From Isohypsibius dastychi (Eukaryota > Tardigrada > Eutardigrada > Parachela > Isohypsibiidae): a stretch of 48,251 nucleotides of DNA. The position numbers were made by a program, and so were the translations under genes. The stretch spans positions 1-48,251 of the forward strand of contig JAQIWT010000042.1 of assembly GCA_034696485.1 (NCBI GenBank), written 5' to 3'. The notes beneath the pieces were generated by a model, which was given only the letters and a program-made list of their open reading frames with translations, ran no database searches and was not told where the DNA came from. This document shows, one piece after another, positions 1-10,984 of the stretch. Every line of letters starts with the position of its first letter. The stretch's first letter is position 1.

Positions 1-21
1 CCCCCCCCCCCCCCCCCCCCC
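1..21. repeat. poly-C tract
   Basis: The window opens with 21 consecutive C residues. On the other strand this is a G-tract of the kind that can form G-quadruplexes. It may be genuine or sit at a contig or low-quality edge. A similar homopolymer lies near the opposite end of the window. Confidence 0.9.
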
Positions 22-1500
22 AAATGCGAAAATTCCGCCGAAATGCGATTCTGGAAACACTGCCGTGTGGTTCACCGGTATTCGAGTCAGCAAGGGGTGA
101 AGGTTCTCATGTTTTTTGAAATTTTACAGTTATATTCCAGTCTTCAGTCATATTTGCACATGAAAGCGAAAACGGAAATTTGGAAATCGGTTTGTTTTCT
201 GAGCTTAATTCAAATTCCAGAGGTAATGATTCGGCTAAAAACGTTCGCTGGTGTGGGCCACACTGGCCTATGATCATTCATGGCTTTTCCCTTACTAACC
301 AGTTTTCTCACCTCGGGAATTGTGTGAAATCGACTTCCTTTGGAAAATCGTTAATTACTCTCCCACAGTCGCTGTCCGCACCAGCGACAACAGAATGTGT
401 GCGACAAACCAACTGAACCAAAAGAATAACTATTTCGAAACTCTAATAAACACTTTCACGAAATCCATCAACTGCTGCTGAAAAAGACAGCGGACTCACT
501 TGATAACAAAATTCAATCATAATATTCTATTTATGTTTCGGTGTAAGAACTCTCTTACAATTCTGTCTACACCATCAAAGGTCATCCGCCGCATCTGCCG
601 CTTACTCGTCATACTTATTTCAGCGACACTTTCTTGGTAACTAATGTTATAGTTATTTGTGTCTTTGGGTTTGGGAATGAAAAGCCTCATGTGTTTCATA
701 TTCAAGGAGTTCGAGTTCTCAGTTTTGCTTATGCGATTGAATTCATTCTCATCCGTCTGGTTCGAATCGTTCACTAGAACAACTCAAAAATCGGTACACC
801 CCAGTCGGGTAACCAACCCTTGCAATTTGATTCCGAAACAACGCTTTATCTGCCATTCTCCTATCGATCGCTTTTTCGCGGAGTGCACGCCAACACCGGG
901 TCACTTCAGGATTTTCAGTTTAAGTCACACGACTTTTCAGAACTGAATCCCCTGTCACTCACAGATTTGTCTTTGCTCTTCTCGGGACGCCAACGAGCTA
1001 ATACGCGCAGTACGCCTTTCACTCTCTATATGTCCAAGGACTGTTAACCCTTGACGCCTCAACAGACAATACGTTTTTTCGTAACCGTTTCTTCCGTACT
1101 CACCGTATCCGGCACCTGGTTATACCTTACGCGAGCTCAGATCGTTTTATCGTGAAAATGCTTTCAGTCAGAATGTCTTCACATGAATATGCAAAAAGTG
1201 CAGAAACCATCACATTTTAGTCTCCAGCATCCAAATTATCCTGGGCAAACTCTCCTTGCACATCTAGTTAACCCAGTCATTCTGAACACGGACGCATTTT
1301 TTTTTGGAGGGAGTTATCGCAGTTTGCAACGATAAACCTAACAACACAAACTACAGCAAGCAGGATATTCTGAACGGTTCCCTTCTTCGTAGCACTCGCC
1401 TTGCTATTTTTTATTATCTTTTCTAGGCATTGGAAAGACTTCGCTCAGCTGAACAAAATTTTCCAACCACCTCTAACGACAGAATTGGCCTCCTAGCTGC
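22..1500. other. no recognisable gene
   Basis: I see only short ORFs on both strands, without recognisable motifs, strong splice pattern or repeat structure. The flanking relics suggest decayed transposon DNA, but nothing in this stretch shows that directly. Confidence 0.5.
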
Positions 1501-1531
1501 TCGCTATTCACTGAAAGGTAAATCTTGAATT

Positions 1532-2190
1532 TTGCTATTTTTATCCTCGCCGCTTTTGACCACACCGGCGAATCACACTGTTCTCTCCAGTTTGGACAAC
1601 CAAGTCACAAGACACTGTGTCTTGCAGCGCCTTTTTCACGTACTGCGCACTCAAGACCCGACTGTCTGGCAAGAGGAGCAGATTCCCAGCCTCCTATCAC
1701 CGAACCCAGACGACGAAATTGAAGAGGATCAGAAAGACTCGTTAGTTTCCACAAACTTGGCAGCTACTCATCTGCAGATTGAACTACATTACTCAGACAT
1801 CGAGTCAAAGGAATACGACTCTGAACTTGGCCCTGAACTCATTGTCAATTTCTGTAACTTTTCTCGCCAGCTTCGAGAATGAGTACAACAACAAACAAAT
1901 CAACGATATCAACGAACACTTTTACACAAGGAAGCATCCAGAATTGCTGTCTGGATGTTAAACATTCTAGCCAATTACTTTCTACGCAATCAAACTTGCA
2001 CACGCCGTTGTCGCTGCTCAACATGCTGCAGAGACGCTCCTGCCACCTGCATAACTACCGACTTTTTCTGACGAACCTGAAGAAGAATTTTACATGTTTG
2101 TCAACAGATGCAAAAATGTAAAACGTGCAAACACCTGGACTGACGCGCAACTTCTCGCAAAAGATATGGTGCAACTTCAAGGTCATGCCG
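1532..2190 (+). pseudogene. Ty3/gypsy gag-like relic
   Basis: Two overlapping frames give a fragmented protein. The most telling piece is at about 2070-2190: a Phe-x-Asp-(acidic)-Phe start, a Phe-x-x-x-x-Arg run, then TWTDAQLLAKDMVQLQGHA. This matches the general Ty3/gypsy capsid pattern of a conserved Trp, an amphipathic helix and an L-x-G-x-A end. Stops and frame changes break it up. It lies about 1.35 kb upstream of a + strand reverse transcriptase, where gag would be expected, so both may come from one element. The family call rests on a short weak motif, and a host gene relic is possible. Confidence 0.4.
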
Positions 2191-2249
2191 GTAGCTGATG
2201 GCAGCGCTGCAATGCCAATGCTCAATGTATTGTGAGCCAACTCACGTTA

Positions 2250-3540
2250 CAATGGTGGTCTATGGCAAACAGATTTCAGATTGGCTGATCCTTGGAGAGT
2301 AGCTTCCATTCAATGACACATTGAAGAGAAGGCAAATAACTGACTTAACTCAAAACTGTTACACTCGTACACGAGTTTATATTTCTCACTCAGAACTGCA
2401 AGACAAAACTCTATTATTAAGCATACATGATTCATACCAGCTGCACAGCGAGAAGGTAAGAGAGATCCGGTTACTGGCATTCAGGCGGTTTGAAAGGGAC
2501 CTGACAAATAACCCCCTCTTAGATAAAAAGCGTCCGCGTTTTTAGTCCTGCTCCAAACCTTATGTGGCGTCGTATTTACCGAATTAATATTGTGATATAT
2601 CCTCGAACTTGCGCTGGTCACTTCTGAAAGAGGGTGCGTCTGTTGATAAGTGTTGGTTGATTACAGTAGTCATGGAAGATGGTTTTTACCATACGTTCAG
2701 CGCCAGCTATTTCTTCTCGTTGTCAGATGCAGGGACTATATGGCCAAAGGAGGGCGCCTTGGTAGGTGTCGTAAGAGCGGCTAGTCATGTTGGTGGACAC
2801 TTAGGTGTTGGTCTCTTCCGCGTGGAAGCCAAATTCACTGTTGTGGCACGGTGAATGAGGCATACAATGCTGAGGCAGCTTTTGAAAACTGAAGGAGACG
2901 ATAAAGGGTTTCCTGGTGAGCGGGTGAGCGGAGGACAGCAACGGCGTCCGGTCGTGATGAGAAGCTATCGGTGGGATCGGTGACATGGTTAGAAGGAGGT
3001 AAGTAGGATGCAGCTCGGCAGAATGAGGCAGAGTCTAGGAAAATAACAAAAAAAGACTGCTGCTGATAGCAGTTTCATGGCTGATGCGAAACTACTGACG
3101 ATGTGGATACCGTAAATGCTCGTCATGGGAAGACTGTTCTTCAAATTTTACGAAGGATGAAGGGTTGGTGTAGCGATGCTGGGGGTTGGCCGTGCGTTGG
3201 TCTTCGGGCCGAATAAGGAGAAAGTATTCCAAACATTTCCGGATCAGTGAGGGGTTTTCAAATAGCATGAAATTGGAGCAAGGCGCTTCGGAGGACGATA
3301 TGATAAAAAATCTAGCAAGCATCCGAAAATACTCTGAAAGATCCAACGGCGAAAGACGACTGATTTTGTTGATGGCGTGATTTAAATAACACGGATAGCT
3401 TCCGCAGGACGGATTCTATGGTGGAAGTAGAGAAGAAACACAATTAACCATGCCGAGTAAGGTTGAAATATGTGGAATCAAGCTTGAATTCGGTTGCTGT
3501 TCGGTGATGAATTGCTTGACGGTAGAAGGTGTAGTTTGCT
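2250..3540. other. no recognisable gene
   Basis: This lies between the gag-like and RT relics, where protease and the RT fingers would sit in an intact Ty3/gypsy element. I could not find a D-T/S-G protease motif or an RT N-terminus. ORFs up to 84 codons exist on both strands but none resembles a family I know. Confidence 0.5.
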
Positions 3541-4700
3541 ATGGCGGACTACAGCATGGATCTTCGCACAGGATCTTTTCAGCAACCGATAACAGAGGAA
3601 TGTAGAGAAAACCTTACAATCAGCACGCCCTCAAGTAACTACCGATATGTAACTCTGCCAATGGGGATACAGTGCTCGACCGCAATTTTTCAGCAAAGTA
3701 TGAACAACGTCATGGGGGATCCTTTCAACCATTACTGCAGCGTCTATGTAGACGACATCAGCGTCGCTTCCAAACCTTTGCCGAACATATGGTCAGTCCA
3801 TTGCTCAACTGAATCTCATTTTTACGTTGAACCCAAAAATGCGCATTCACCTGTCACTCTGCCAAGATCCTGGGGTTTGTGGTCTCCGTAGAGGGGGTCG
3901 CCCAGGATGAATCAAAGACTGCAGCAGTGAACAACTTCCTGGTCCACAGACGGTCACGCAACTACGCAGTTTCTTCAGCTCTTTGCTTTGGTTGCAACAA
4001 GGATCTCAAGAAGAACCCGCCACTGGACTTGCAGCCAGAATACCACAAGGTCTTCGAGATCCTCAAAGAAAAGATGACAAGTTCTCCTGTTTTGGCGCAC
4101 TTCCAAGGGTTTCCAAGATAATCTTCCAAAGGTTTCCAAGATAATCTGGAGACCACCATTAAAGTCGACAGCTTCAATTCGGCTTTTGACGCCGTATTGG
4201 TACAGAAGCATCCCGGAGTATGGAAGCCCATCAGCAACGTGTCAATGAAGCTTTCCGGCGCCGAGTCCTCGGTGAATGCCATTGAATGGGAATGTACAGG
4301 CTCGTTTATGCAGTTGAAAAAATTCGTCCCTTCCCCGTCGGACCTCCAGTCACCGTAATAACTGACCACCACAGTCTCCTGTGGATCCAGTCTAAAAAAA
4401 TTCATAACCATAAACTGTACCGATGGGCGAACTTCCTAGCTTAATTCGACCTAAAAGTGGTTCACCGAAGTGAAAGAGAACATGCTGATGCAGACGAGCT
4501 CTCGCGGGCTGCTATCCTACCAGCGCCATCACCCACATATAAGGAAGACCCACTCCATATGCTTCGGATCTCAATCTTGCGGATGAAACGTCGGTTCATG
4601 CAATGCACCCGTGAACCTCCGCTTCACACTTTGTTCAAAGTTCATGTTTTCTTCAAGGAGCCTCAAGGTCGTCTTCGCTTACGCGGCATGTAAACCCGTT
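3541..4700 (+). pseudogene. Ty3/gypsy pol relic: reverse transcriptase and RNase H
   Basis: The first 116 codons read as a gypsy RT palm. Motif A is MADYSMDLRTGSFQQPI, followed by YRYVTLPMGIQCS and the catalytic motif YVDDISVASK (both Asp present). After a frame change at about 3850 come LGFVVSVEG (RT thumb/connection), a shifted connection domain, and RNase H pieces: a DSFNSAFDAVLVQ stretch at about 4168, TDHHSLLWIQSK at about 4360 and a terminal ADADELSRA at about 4475-4510. At least four frameshifts and an in-frame TAG disable it. The RT fingers are missing, so the 5' part was lost before or during decay. No LTRs were found. Confidence 0.88.
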
Positions 4701-5508
4701 TGAGGCCTCAGTTCAACATCTCAAGTATTTTATCTACGCTCTCGAGTCAAAAACTTCAACTCCTGAACTATAGTGTTTAAGTCCGCTTTAGCTGCTGTGA
4801 GCTCTCCCAAACATCGAAACTCGTTCTGTCGGGTCACGAGACCCCGCAATATTTACATTATTGTGCAAAGACTCTCGATAAGCCCAGATTTCTACGCGTC
4901 CTGGTGAACTGATTTCAACAGAAGCTGCCTATATAAATGATTCGCTATGAAGATCTGTCAGCTTTAGCCCTCCAGTTCTCCGAACCCTGTCGAATTGCGA
5001 CGGAAACAACACTTTCGACTCGTATCGTTCCTATTCCGCTTGAGTTCCGCATCAAAGCATGTGATGAAATTGGTGGTTTTCAGCTCCGTCATAAATGCGG
5101 ATGGAATAGTTGCTGACCTTCAAAAAAGCAGTACACCGTCATGCATTAGCATTCATGGAGCCATAACCCGGTGCACAAAATGCGACAGTCCTGTTAATTC
5201 AACTCACGGAAAATGAAACGGAGATTTGCATTTGTTCAGCCAGTAGAGATTTCGCAGAAATCGGAAATGCAGATATCTTAAATTTGCAGCTCAAAGATAT
5301 TCCAACCATGAGGTTCAAAGCAGCGCTTGATGATTACAACTATTCTGAGTGATGGTAAAATACAAATCCTTTTAAGTGCGACCTGGAATGTGAAACTTGG
5401 GATCGTATGAGCGAGATTGTCCGAGATGACCCATGTTGTCACGTCTATTCCTGTCAACAAAGTTGCAGCAAACTTGCATTAAAACGATGCCCGTAATGCA
5501 TTCATCAA
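4701..5508. other. unassigned region with scattered Cys-rich frames
   Basis: No integrase follows the RNase H relic. A 73-codon + ORF at 4995-5216 has a CTKC pair near its end, and a second + frame at about 5380-5480 is Cys-rich. These might be relics of the gene cluster that follows, but I do not recognise a family. Confidence 0.35.
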
Positions 5509-6054
5509 GTTGAGAAAAACCACCGTGTGCTCTTTTGACCACATAAATTCGCTTAGAAATAGCGCTGTGAGAGTTCTACAGAGAAGTACAAGCGACCTTT
5601 TGGGTAGCTGAGGGGATCGCCTCTCCAAAAGATCTCAAACATGGGATATAATAAAACCAACAGAACGGATGCTGGTTTTTGACGTGCTTAGTTTTTTTGC
5701 GGCAGCTGACGACCTTGTCACGGAGAATCTTGCAGAAAATTTGCTGCAGATGCTCGAGCTACCTGAGATCCAGGCGCTCCATTCATTCCAAATCTACATA
5801 GAAAATATTCATTCCGAAGTTTACTCTTTAGCGATCACTACCTACATTCAAGACCCAAACGAAAGACAAAAGATCCCGCAAGCTGAGACTACAAATCCAG
5901 CTGTTGCATGAAAAGCAGCATAGACTACAAACATCGTACGAGACGAGAATTTATCATTTTACGAACGATTGAGAGCATTTGCTTGCGTAGAAATGATATT
6001 CTTCTGCAGGTTTCTCGCCTTATCATCTTGGTTGAAAAGTCATGGCCTGCTTTA
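5509..6054 (+). pseudogene. ribonucleotide reductase small subunit (R2) relic
   Basis: Three consecutive frame segments match class I RNR R2, which makes deoxynucleotides using a di-iron/tyrosyl radical. They are ATFWVAEGIASPKDLKHG (about 5590-5645), then VLSFFAAADDLVTENLAENL through FQIYIENIHSEVYSLAITTY (5683-5850), and RLRAFACVEMIFF (about 5965-6005). The iron-ligand signature E-N-I-H, the downstream radical Tyr (HSEVY) and the ligand Glu in VEMIFF are all present. The Asp expected just after the FW-x-AE stretch is Ala here (IAS). In-frame stops at about 5542-5570 and 5647 and frameshifts disable it. No introns are visible, so it is a processed pseudogene or came from an intronless (viral or element) source. 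It lies about 1.4 kb upstream of Maverick-like genes on the same strand. Confidence 0.82.
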
Positions 6055-6578
6055 GGCGCTAGAGGAGGTATATGGCAATAATTTCTGATGATTCGACCAA
6101 AACAATACAATTTATGAGTTTGACTCGTTCGCATGTGGTTTTTCGACCGTGAATCTCATCGCTGAAACGGCTCATTGTGGTGAGGAAGATGACCTGGTCA
6201 TTCGAGAAAGACCAGATGTCGGTGCACGTAGACGCCAAATACAATTCACGAATTAACCATGGATTAAAGCGTTTGATGAATGCATCGCCCGCAGTCCTTT
6301 CCCGGCGAATGAGATTCTCATCTTCAAACTTGAGTCATCGTTGTTTGTTCCATTAAAACTATTCTTATTTACACCTCGTCAAAATGACGTCGTGGTACGC
6401 GGTAACTCATCGGAAATAACTCGCTGTTCAATTGAAACTGCATTTTTGAACCACAGGCTGACTTGTAACTAATGATACTGCGACTATCTTACGACGATGC
6501 GAGACACGTTCCAAGGTGACTGTAATTGGCACGTCAACATCAATGTGAGATTGAACACGGGCGGAAAATTCTTATGAT

Positions 6579-7007
6579 ATGATGTCGAAGATGAGACTGG
6601 TGAAGTCGGTGGTGAATATAATGATGGCTCAGAATAGGTTGGTGGAGGTGTTGGGACATTCAAAGGATATGGATACTCAGGTGACGCTCGATGGGAGATC
6701 TCGTTTAGAGGTCGGGTGTCAACATCCCAAAAGTGGACAGTTGTGTGAACATGACAGAAATGATAGAACTACAGAGAAACTCCGATATATTCTGAATTAT
6801 TATTGTATGAAATGTTCCTTCACGCCAAAACATGTTCTGGTCTTGTCCGGAAATGATGTCCTTCATGAATGTCATCATTGTGGCTCGTTGAAGTGTTGGC
6901 GTGCCGGTGTTGTTGTCATATATGAAACACAGAGCGACATGGAACACACTCAGCTGGTTCTCTGGATAGCTGTTTCCACCGTTATGGGAAGCTCTCGCAG
7001 AATCTAG
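6579..7007 (+). CDS. unrecognised ORF with a zinc-ribbon-like CxxC pair
   Basis: An uninterrupted 142-codon frame lies between the RNR relic and the polymerase relic. Its middle has CMKC and, 18 residues later, CHHC, the spacing of a C4 zinc ribbon, with additional Cys nearby. The antisense frame is also open for 80 codons, so coding status is not certain. No family recognised. Its position makes it a candidate further gene of the same element. Confidence 0.35.
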   Translation: MMSKMRLVKSVVNIMMAQNRLVEVLGHSKDMDTQVTLDGRSRLEVGCQHPKSGQLCEHDRNDRTTEKLRYILNYYCMKCSFTPKHVLVLSGNDVLHECHHCGSLKCWRAGVVVIYETQSDMEHTQLVLWIAVSTVMGSSRRI

Positions 7008-7027
7008 GGTTTCATTCTCCGGAAGAT

Positions 7028-7062
7028 AAGCAATATATATGTAATATATATAATATAATTCA
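7028..7062. repeat. AT-dinucleotide-rich tract
   Basis: About 35 bp of near-continuous ATATAT-type sequence. It is short, and no gene start can be tied to it. Confidence 0.6.
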
Positions 7063-7431
7063 CTTTTTAGTAATATATTTTCGGCTCGTGTGAAGTGAAA
7101 AACACGATGGCGTTAGTTGTAGTGGAACCTGGGAAGTATTCTATGCTGGTGTGGATAGGATCTGCCAATCAAACAACATTTGTTTCATCCACTTCGAGTT
7201 AATGACTACAAAATGTTTACCTGGAGTTATACCGCGTTGCGCTCTATCAACGACCCTTCGTGGCGGGGGTTTCCAGAGTGAGTAGAGGCAAAACCGCAGC
7301 GAATGTCGATTTGCTCGTTGAGCAAGATTCACGTCCAAAAGATTTACGCAGAATTCAAGTGTTCTCTTCGAAGAAGACATTGGATGTTCCATGAAACATA
7401 GATCTGCAAACTTAGGTTGACCTGCTGCCTA

Positions 7432-7800
7432 TGTAACCGATAAGCTGCGTCAGCAGTATCTGGAATCATCAAGAAGTAGTGGTGCCCATCAGGAGGTTGA
7501 ATACATCAGCGAAAACCCCGTGATGCGTCTTATCACTAAACTACACATGATATGTCTGTAGGGTCGCTTTGCACTTCGTCAAAACCTGCCAAAATTTAAG
7601 TGTGTGAAAGATGTTTTTGTTTGTGTGAGTGATGTGAATCATCTTTTGATTGTCTAATTGGATGATGTTATGGACCGAGAAACAGTTCAAAATCAGTACA
7701 TTCATCAGGATAAATTTGAGTCTGTTCACTTGAGCAGCAATGTCGTTATAGCAGCATTTTGTACGTCTTACGGACGACTGTTCCTCAACAAGACCATGAT
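7432..7800 (+). pseudogene. Maverick/Polinton-type DNA polymerase B relic (copy A, palm region)
   Basis: One frame carries several successive landmarks of protein-primed family B polymerases of Mavericks/Polintons: YISENPVMRLITKLHMICL (about 7500-7560, the conserved N-P-x-x-R...K-L helix before motif B), then GRFALRQNLPKFK (about 7562-7600), and SSNVVIAAFCTSYGRLFL (7735-7788), the helix before the catalytic D-T-D. The D-T-D motif itself is not found: the frame runs on into an ATPase-like N-terminus, so the 3' end was probably deleted. TAG codons at about 7559 and 7652 interrupt it. These elements use the enzyme to replicate their own DNA. The gene lies directly upstream of the ATPase relic, same strand. 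The region 7140-7430 may hold more of it in shifted frames, but I could not confirm this. Confidence 0.8.
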
Positions 7801-7841
7801 GTCAATTGAACTTGAAAAAGTCGAAAGAGTGAAGAATGTAA

Positions 7842-8470
7842 TTTCAGAGCGGATTCACCCACTCTTCCAACGCATTGATATGTGCATCAAGTCAAAGCAG
7901 GAAGAGCACCTGTATCGCTTGAATGCTGCTGCTGCAGAAAATTCAACTGTTTCCTAAAACGATTATTCGGATATACTCGTACTACTGTCCTGAAATTTTC
8001 GATTGCCCAAAGTCTGAACTTGGCTACATCGAGTCTATTCGGAGCCTTCCACTTGATGTAGCAGAAGTTTGCGCTTCTAGATTTCATGATAATTATTGAT
8101 GACATGTAAGATGAGATGAATCAACATGTCTTGTCATTGTTTGTCAAAGCTTCTCATCACCTTCGTCGTATTTTGGTTTTAGCATCAGAACGCAGTTCTG
8201 AGAACGATTTCGTTGAATTTGCACTATATCGTCGTTTTCAAACAACCCCGTGATATGAGTCGAATGAACTTTCTCGGCTTACAATTATATCCAGGATGTT
8301 CTGAAAATTCTATAACAGCTTATTAAAACGCAACTTTTGTAAGTTACAGGTGTCTTTTCAAGGATCTTCAAGGTTAACTCCGGATGAAATGCGGCTTCGT
8401 AGAAGTGGGCTTGCTGAGGCAGATGATACTCCTGACCGGGTGTTTACAAGTGACCGATCAGTTATGAATA
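7842..8470 (+). pseudogene. FtsK/HerA-type packaging ATPase relic (Maverick/Polinton)
   Basis: Frame-shifted segments line up in the order of a Polinton ATPase. They are an HP-L-F lead-in (about 7855), a P-loop-like ICASSQSRKST (7880-7911) in which the glycine of GK[ST] is Arg, YSYYCPEIF (about 7970), a Walker B stretch IIIDDM (8088-8106), ASHHLRRILVL (about 8145-8185), then RTISLNLHYIVVFKQPRDM (8201-8257). This last stretch ends in the family's N-x-H-Y-I-V-x-F-x-x-P-R-D sensor region. The C-terminal LTPDEMRLRR follows at about 8372. In viruses and Polintons this ATPase packages DNA into capsids. Stops at about 7912 and 8107 and several frameshifts disable it. The loss of the P-loop Gly may be decay rather than a functional variant. 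Confidence 0.82.
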
Positions 8471-8479
8471 CGTTCATTC

Positions 8480-8645
8480 TCGAGAAAGTAGAAAAACTGC
8501 CCGAAAAAGTCCAACCTGCAATGGTCAAGCTGGCAATGAAAACCAACGAAGTAATTTAAACCAAATATGACGGTGACCTTTTCCGTGCCCAAACTGGGCA
8601 TCTGTTGCTAGAGTCTGGTGATTTCTTCATCGATTGGCAAAAAGA
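8480..8645 (+). pseudogene. small Maverick-associated protein relic
   Basis: After the ATPase, one frame gives EKVEKLPEKVQPAMVKLAMK, an in-frame TAA at 8557, then YDGDLFRAQTGHLLLESG. A short protein with a conserved L-P...kA-x-x-L-L helix, a W-x-x-x-G-E-L loop and a G-x-x-I-x-G-S element is recurrent next to Polinton capsid/ATPase genes. This matches that pattern, with stop and Asp/Glu substitutions. The assignment rests on pattern and synteny only. Confidence 0.5.
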
Positions 8646-9435
8646 TTTTTTCAAAGTTGGCGAAATTCAGCATTTCACAAAACATGAAGCAAACAAAATG
8701 AGTAGTCTATAACTGATGTTTTATTGTTCCAAGGCACGTCAAAATCACGATCAGATCACCACTCCTTCCAGTGTGAATGGCGCGGTTCTGGTCTGCAAAT
8801 CGGGTTCACTTCTGGACCTACCTGACAGAATACCTTTCGTGATGTTAACCACGCTGATGAGTTTAAAGGCAGCGGTCAAAAGTTTGTTTAAGATTCTTAG
8901 AGGTCTATCTTAATTAAGGTCTATTGTGATCAGAAAGTAGGCCCATTCAAGCTTGCCACTTGAGCACTACCTCTTGTACACTGAAGTCTCGACAGAGGTC
9001 GCCTCCTATGTCACGTAACGGACTTCGGAATTTGGTTGTGATCAAGAGTGTGTCATCAGTCATTTTGCGGTTACGACTTTGATTGACATCAATTATGGTT
9101 GCGGTGATTACCTCAGGTCAATTCAATGGCTTGAGCGCTCTGATATATGATAACCTGTCCATGCGGTTTGGGACTGATCGATTTGGCTTTCATTGCTGTC
9201 TCACTCGTGCTTATCGAATGAAGTGGTTCTGCGTTGGATGGACTTTTCAAGTTATTACATTGGAGCCAAAACAGCGAAACGCTGAGTTTTCTGATAACGC
9301 TCCCGTTGAGGAATTATGACAGGTGAACAGGATACCTACGGACAAAAGTGTAACTGAAACTTGAACTCCATCGGTCATGGATTCCCGCTTCGTAGGGACT
9401 GAATTCTCGGATTCGTTGTTGGCAACAGAAGCTCG
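8646..9435 (+). other. unassigned region downstream of the Maverick-like genes
   Basis: Short + ORFs (8716-8913, 65 codons; 9083-9319, 78 codons) show no recognised motifs. Capsid or protease genes of the same element would be expected near here, but I could not identify any. Confidence 0.35.
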
Positions 9436-10470
9436 ACCACAGACATTCGGTGGCGAGGCTGATCATGCGGTGAAACAATGGATCTGTCGCTTCGAACCGA
9501 GTTTCGAGGGCTCTGGTATCAGATGATGCACGAATGCTTCAACAGGCCCGCATTCTCCTGAATTTTTTTGCACGCAACTGCAATTCCGGAGAGACTAAAA
9601 ACGAAACGAAACCATCCACCAGCTGGAGAACCTTCATTTTCAAAATTCAAGTCAGCAGCTAAAGACCGACATGAAGTAGCAACGACAGCTGTCCGGAGAG
9701 GACGCAGCGTCTACTCCTATGGAGAGGTCAACAAGTGTCACCTTGGTGAACCCATGTCGAACTCCAACGTTATCGACCAGCTGTAAGATGGCCTCCTGGA
9801 CAGCTTTCACGGGAACATGTTGCTGTCCTTAGCTGCCCCACTAACGGAGTATCATGGAGACCTGGTCCTTTGCCAAACTGCAGTCCAGAGAGAGGAGGAG
9901 CGGAAAAAGGAGGACCATTACAGCAAGTCTGAGTGGAGCTAACGTTCCCCCTTCAGGAATCGAGAACGCATACAGCGTGATGACAAGCCCAAGTGGAAAA
10001 ATGATGGTACTTCCGAACGTATCAGCAGCGGCAGCAGTCTCAACAGTAGCAACAAACCGGCCCATACGCAAACTGGATCCTTGTCACCTAAGAAGCGAAG
10101 GGGTCAGAACAATTTCACCGGGGAGCAGAGTAACCAAGGACATCAGACCTGATACAACGGTAGAAAAGAGGGACATATCATGTGGAACGGTTTCAAAAAT
10201 AACAATGAAATCTGGGACAATCCTAAAATGATGGAGCAGGATTTGGCGAAACCACCGTCACTGATTAACAATCGCAGTTCCTGATGAGTTTTGCCGTGGA
10301 TAAAACTGGCGCATCATCGAAACAGGCGTAAAAGGCCGATACGATTGCGCACCTCTTTGCGGGGGCTGACGGGAAACTGCTGATCGAGATATCTGTTGAT
10401 ACGAGCATGGGAACTGTGGCATCAGAGGACATCACCATGCTGAGTGCGGACGTCGAGCTAAAGATAGTTT
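9436..10470 (+). pseudogene. Ty3/gypsy gag and aspartic protease relic
   Basis: A capsid-like start TFGGEADHAVKQWICRFE (about 9440-9500) matches the F-x-G...W-x-x-x-F pattern of Ty3/gypsy Gag. Basic and Ser/Asn-rich frames follow. At about 10170-10195 GHIMWNGFK looks like a degenerate zinc knuckle with its Cys lost. At about 10360-10425 a frame gives a G-(K/L)-L-I-E-I-S-V-D-T-S pattern like the flap and active site of a retroviral-type aspartic protease (D-T-S). Many frame changes. It meets an oppositely oriented pol relic at about 10.9 kb. Confidence 0.5.
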
Positions 10471-10984
10471 CAGAGGACTGTCTGAACCATCTTACACAGT
10501 GGGAGCAAGGGCTCTTTACGTAGGATAGACAGCCAGTTTGACGGCGACAGAGAGCTCACTGGACTTAACAAAGAACCTGAAGTGCAAGCAGGCACGGTGG
10601 ACCTGGTCGATCAGGGAATACAGAGAACAGTCGAGATCTCCATTGTCCAAGAGTTGGGGAAGATCAGGTGATTCGGTACACAAGCCAATTTCGTGGATCG
10701 CATCGGAACAAAAACTGCATTCGGTGCGCCGACAAATTTTGAATGAAGAAGAGCTACGACGCACCAACGAGACAAAATTGCCACTGGTCACCTTACGGTG
10801 GAGTGAACCGGCAATTTCGAGAAAATCCAGTGCAGTCGGGATGGGGTTAGGAAAAGTAGCACACTACTTCGTTACGGTCGGGTTCCTCTTGGGTTCGTAC
10901 CGTACTTATGGCCAGTATGCTGCCGTCAGACTCTTTGGTTAAGTTTGCGTTCGCGGTTATGTGTCCTGACACTGTTGCGGAGGT

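Noticed and set aside
1-21. Telomere or contig-end repeat
   Set aside because: A plain C run, not the TTAGGC telomere repeat of nematodes.
7141-7392. 83-codon - strand ORF upstream of polymerase copy A
   Set aside because: No motif; it probably lies antisense to decayed polymerase sequence, but that part could not be read with confidence either.
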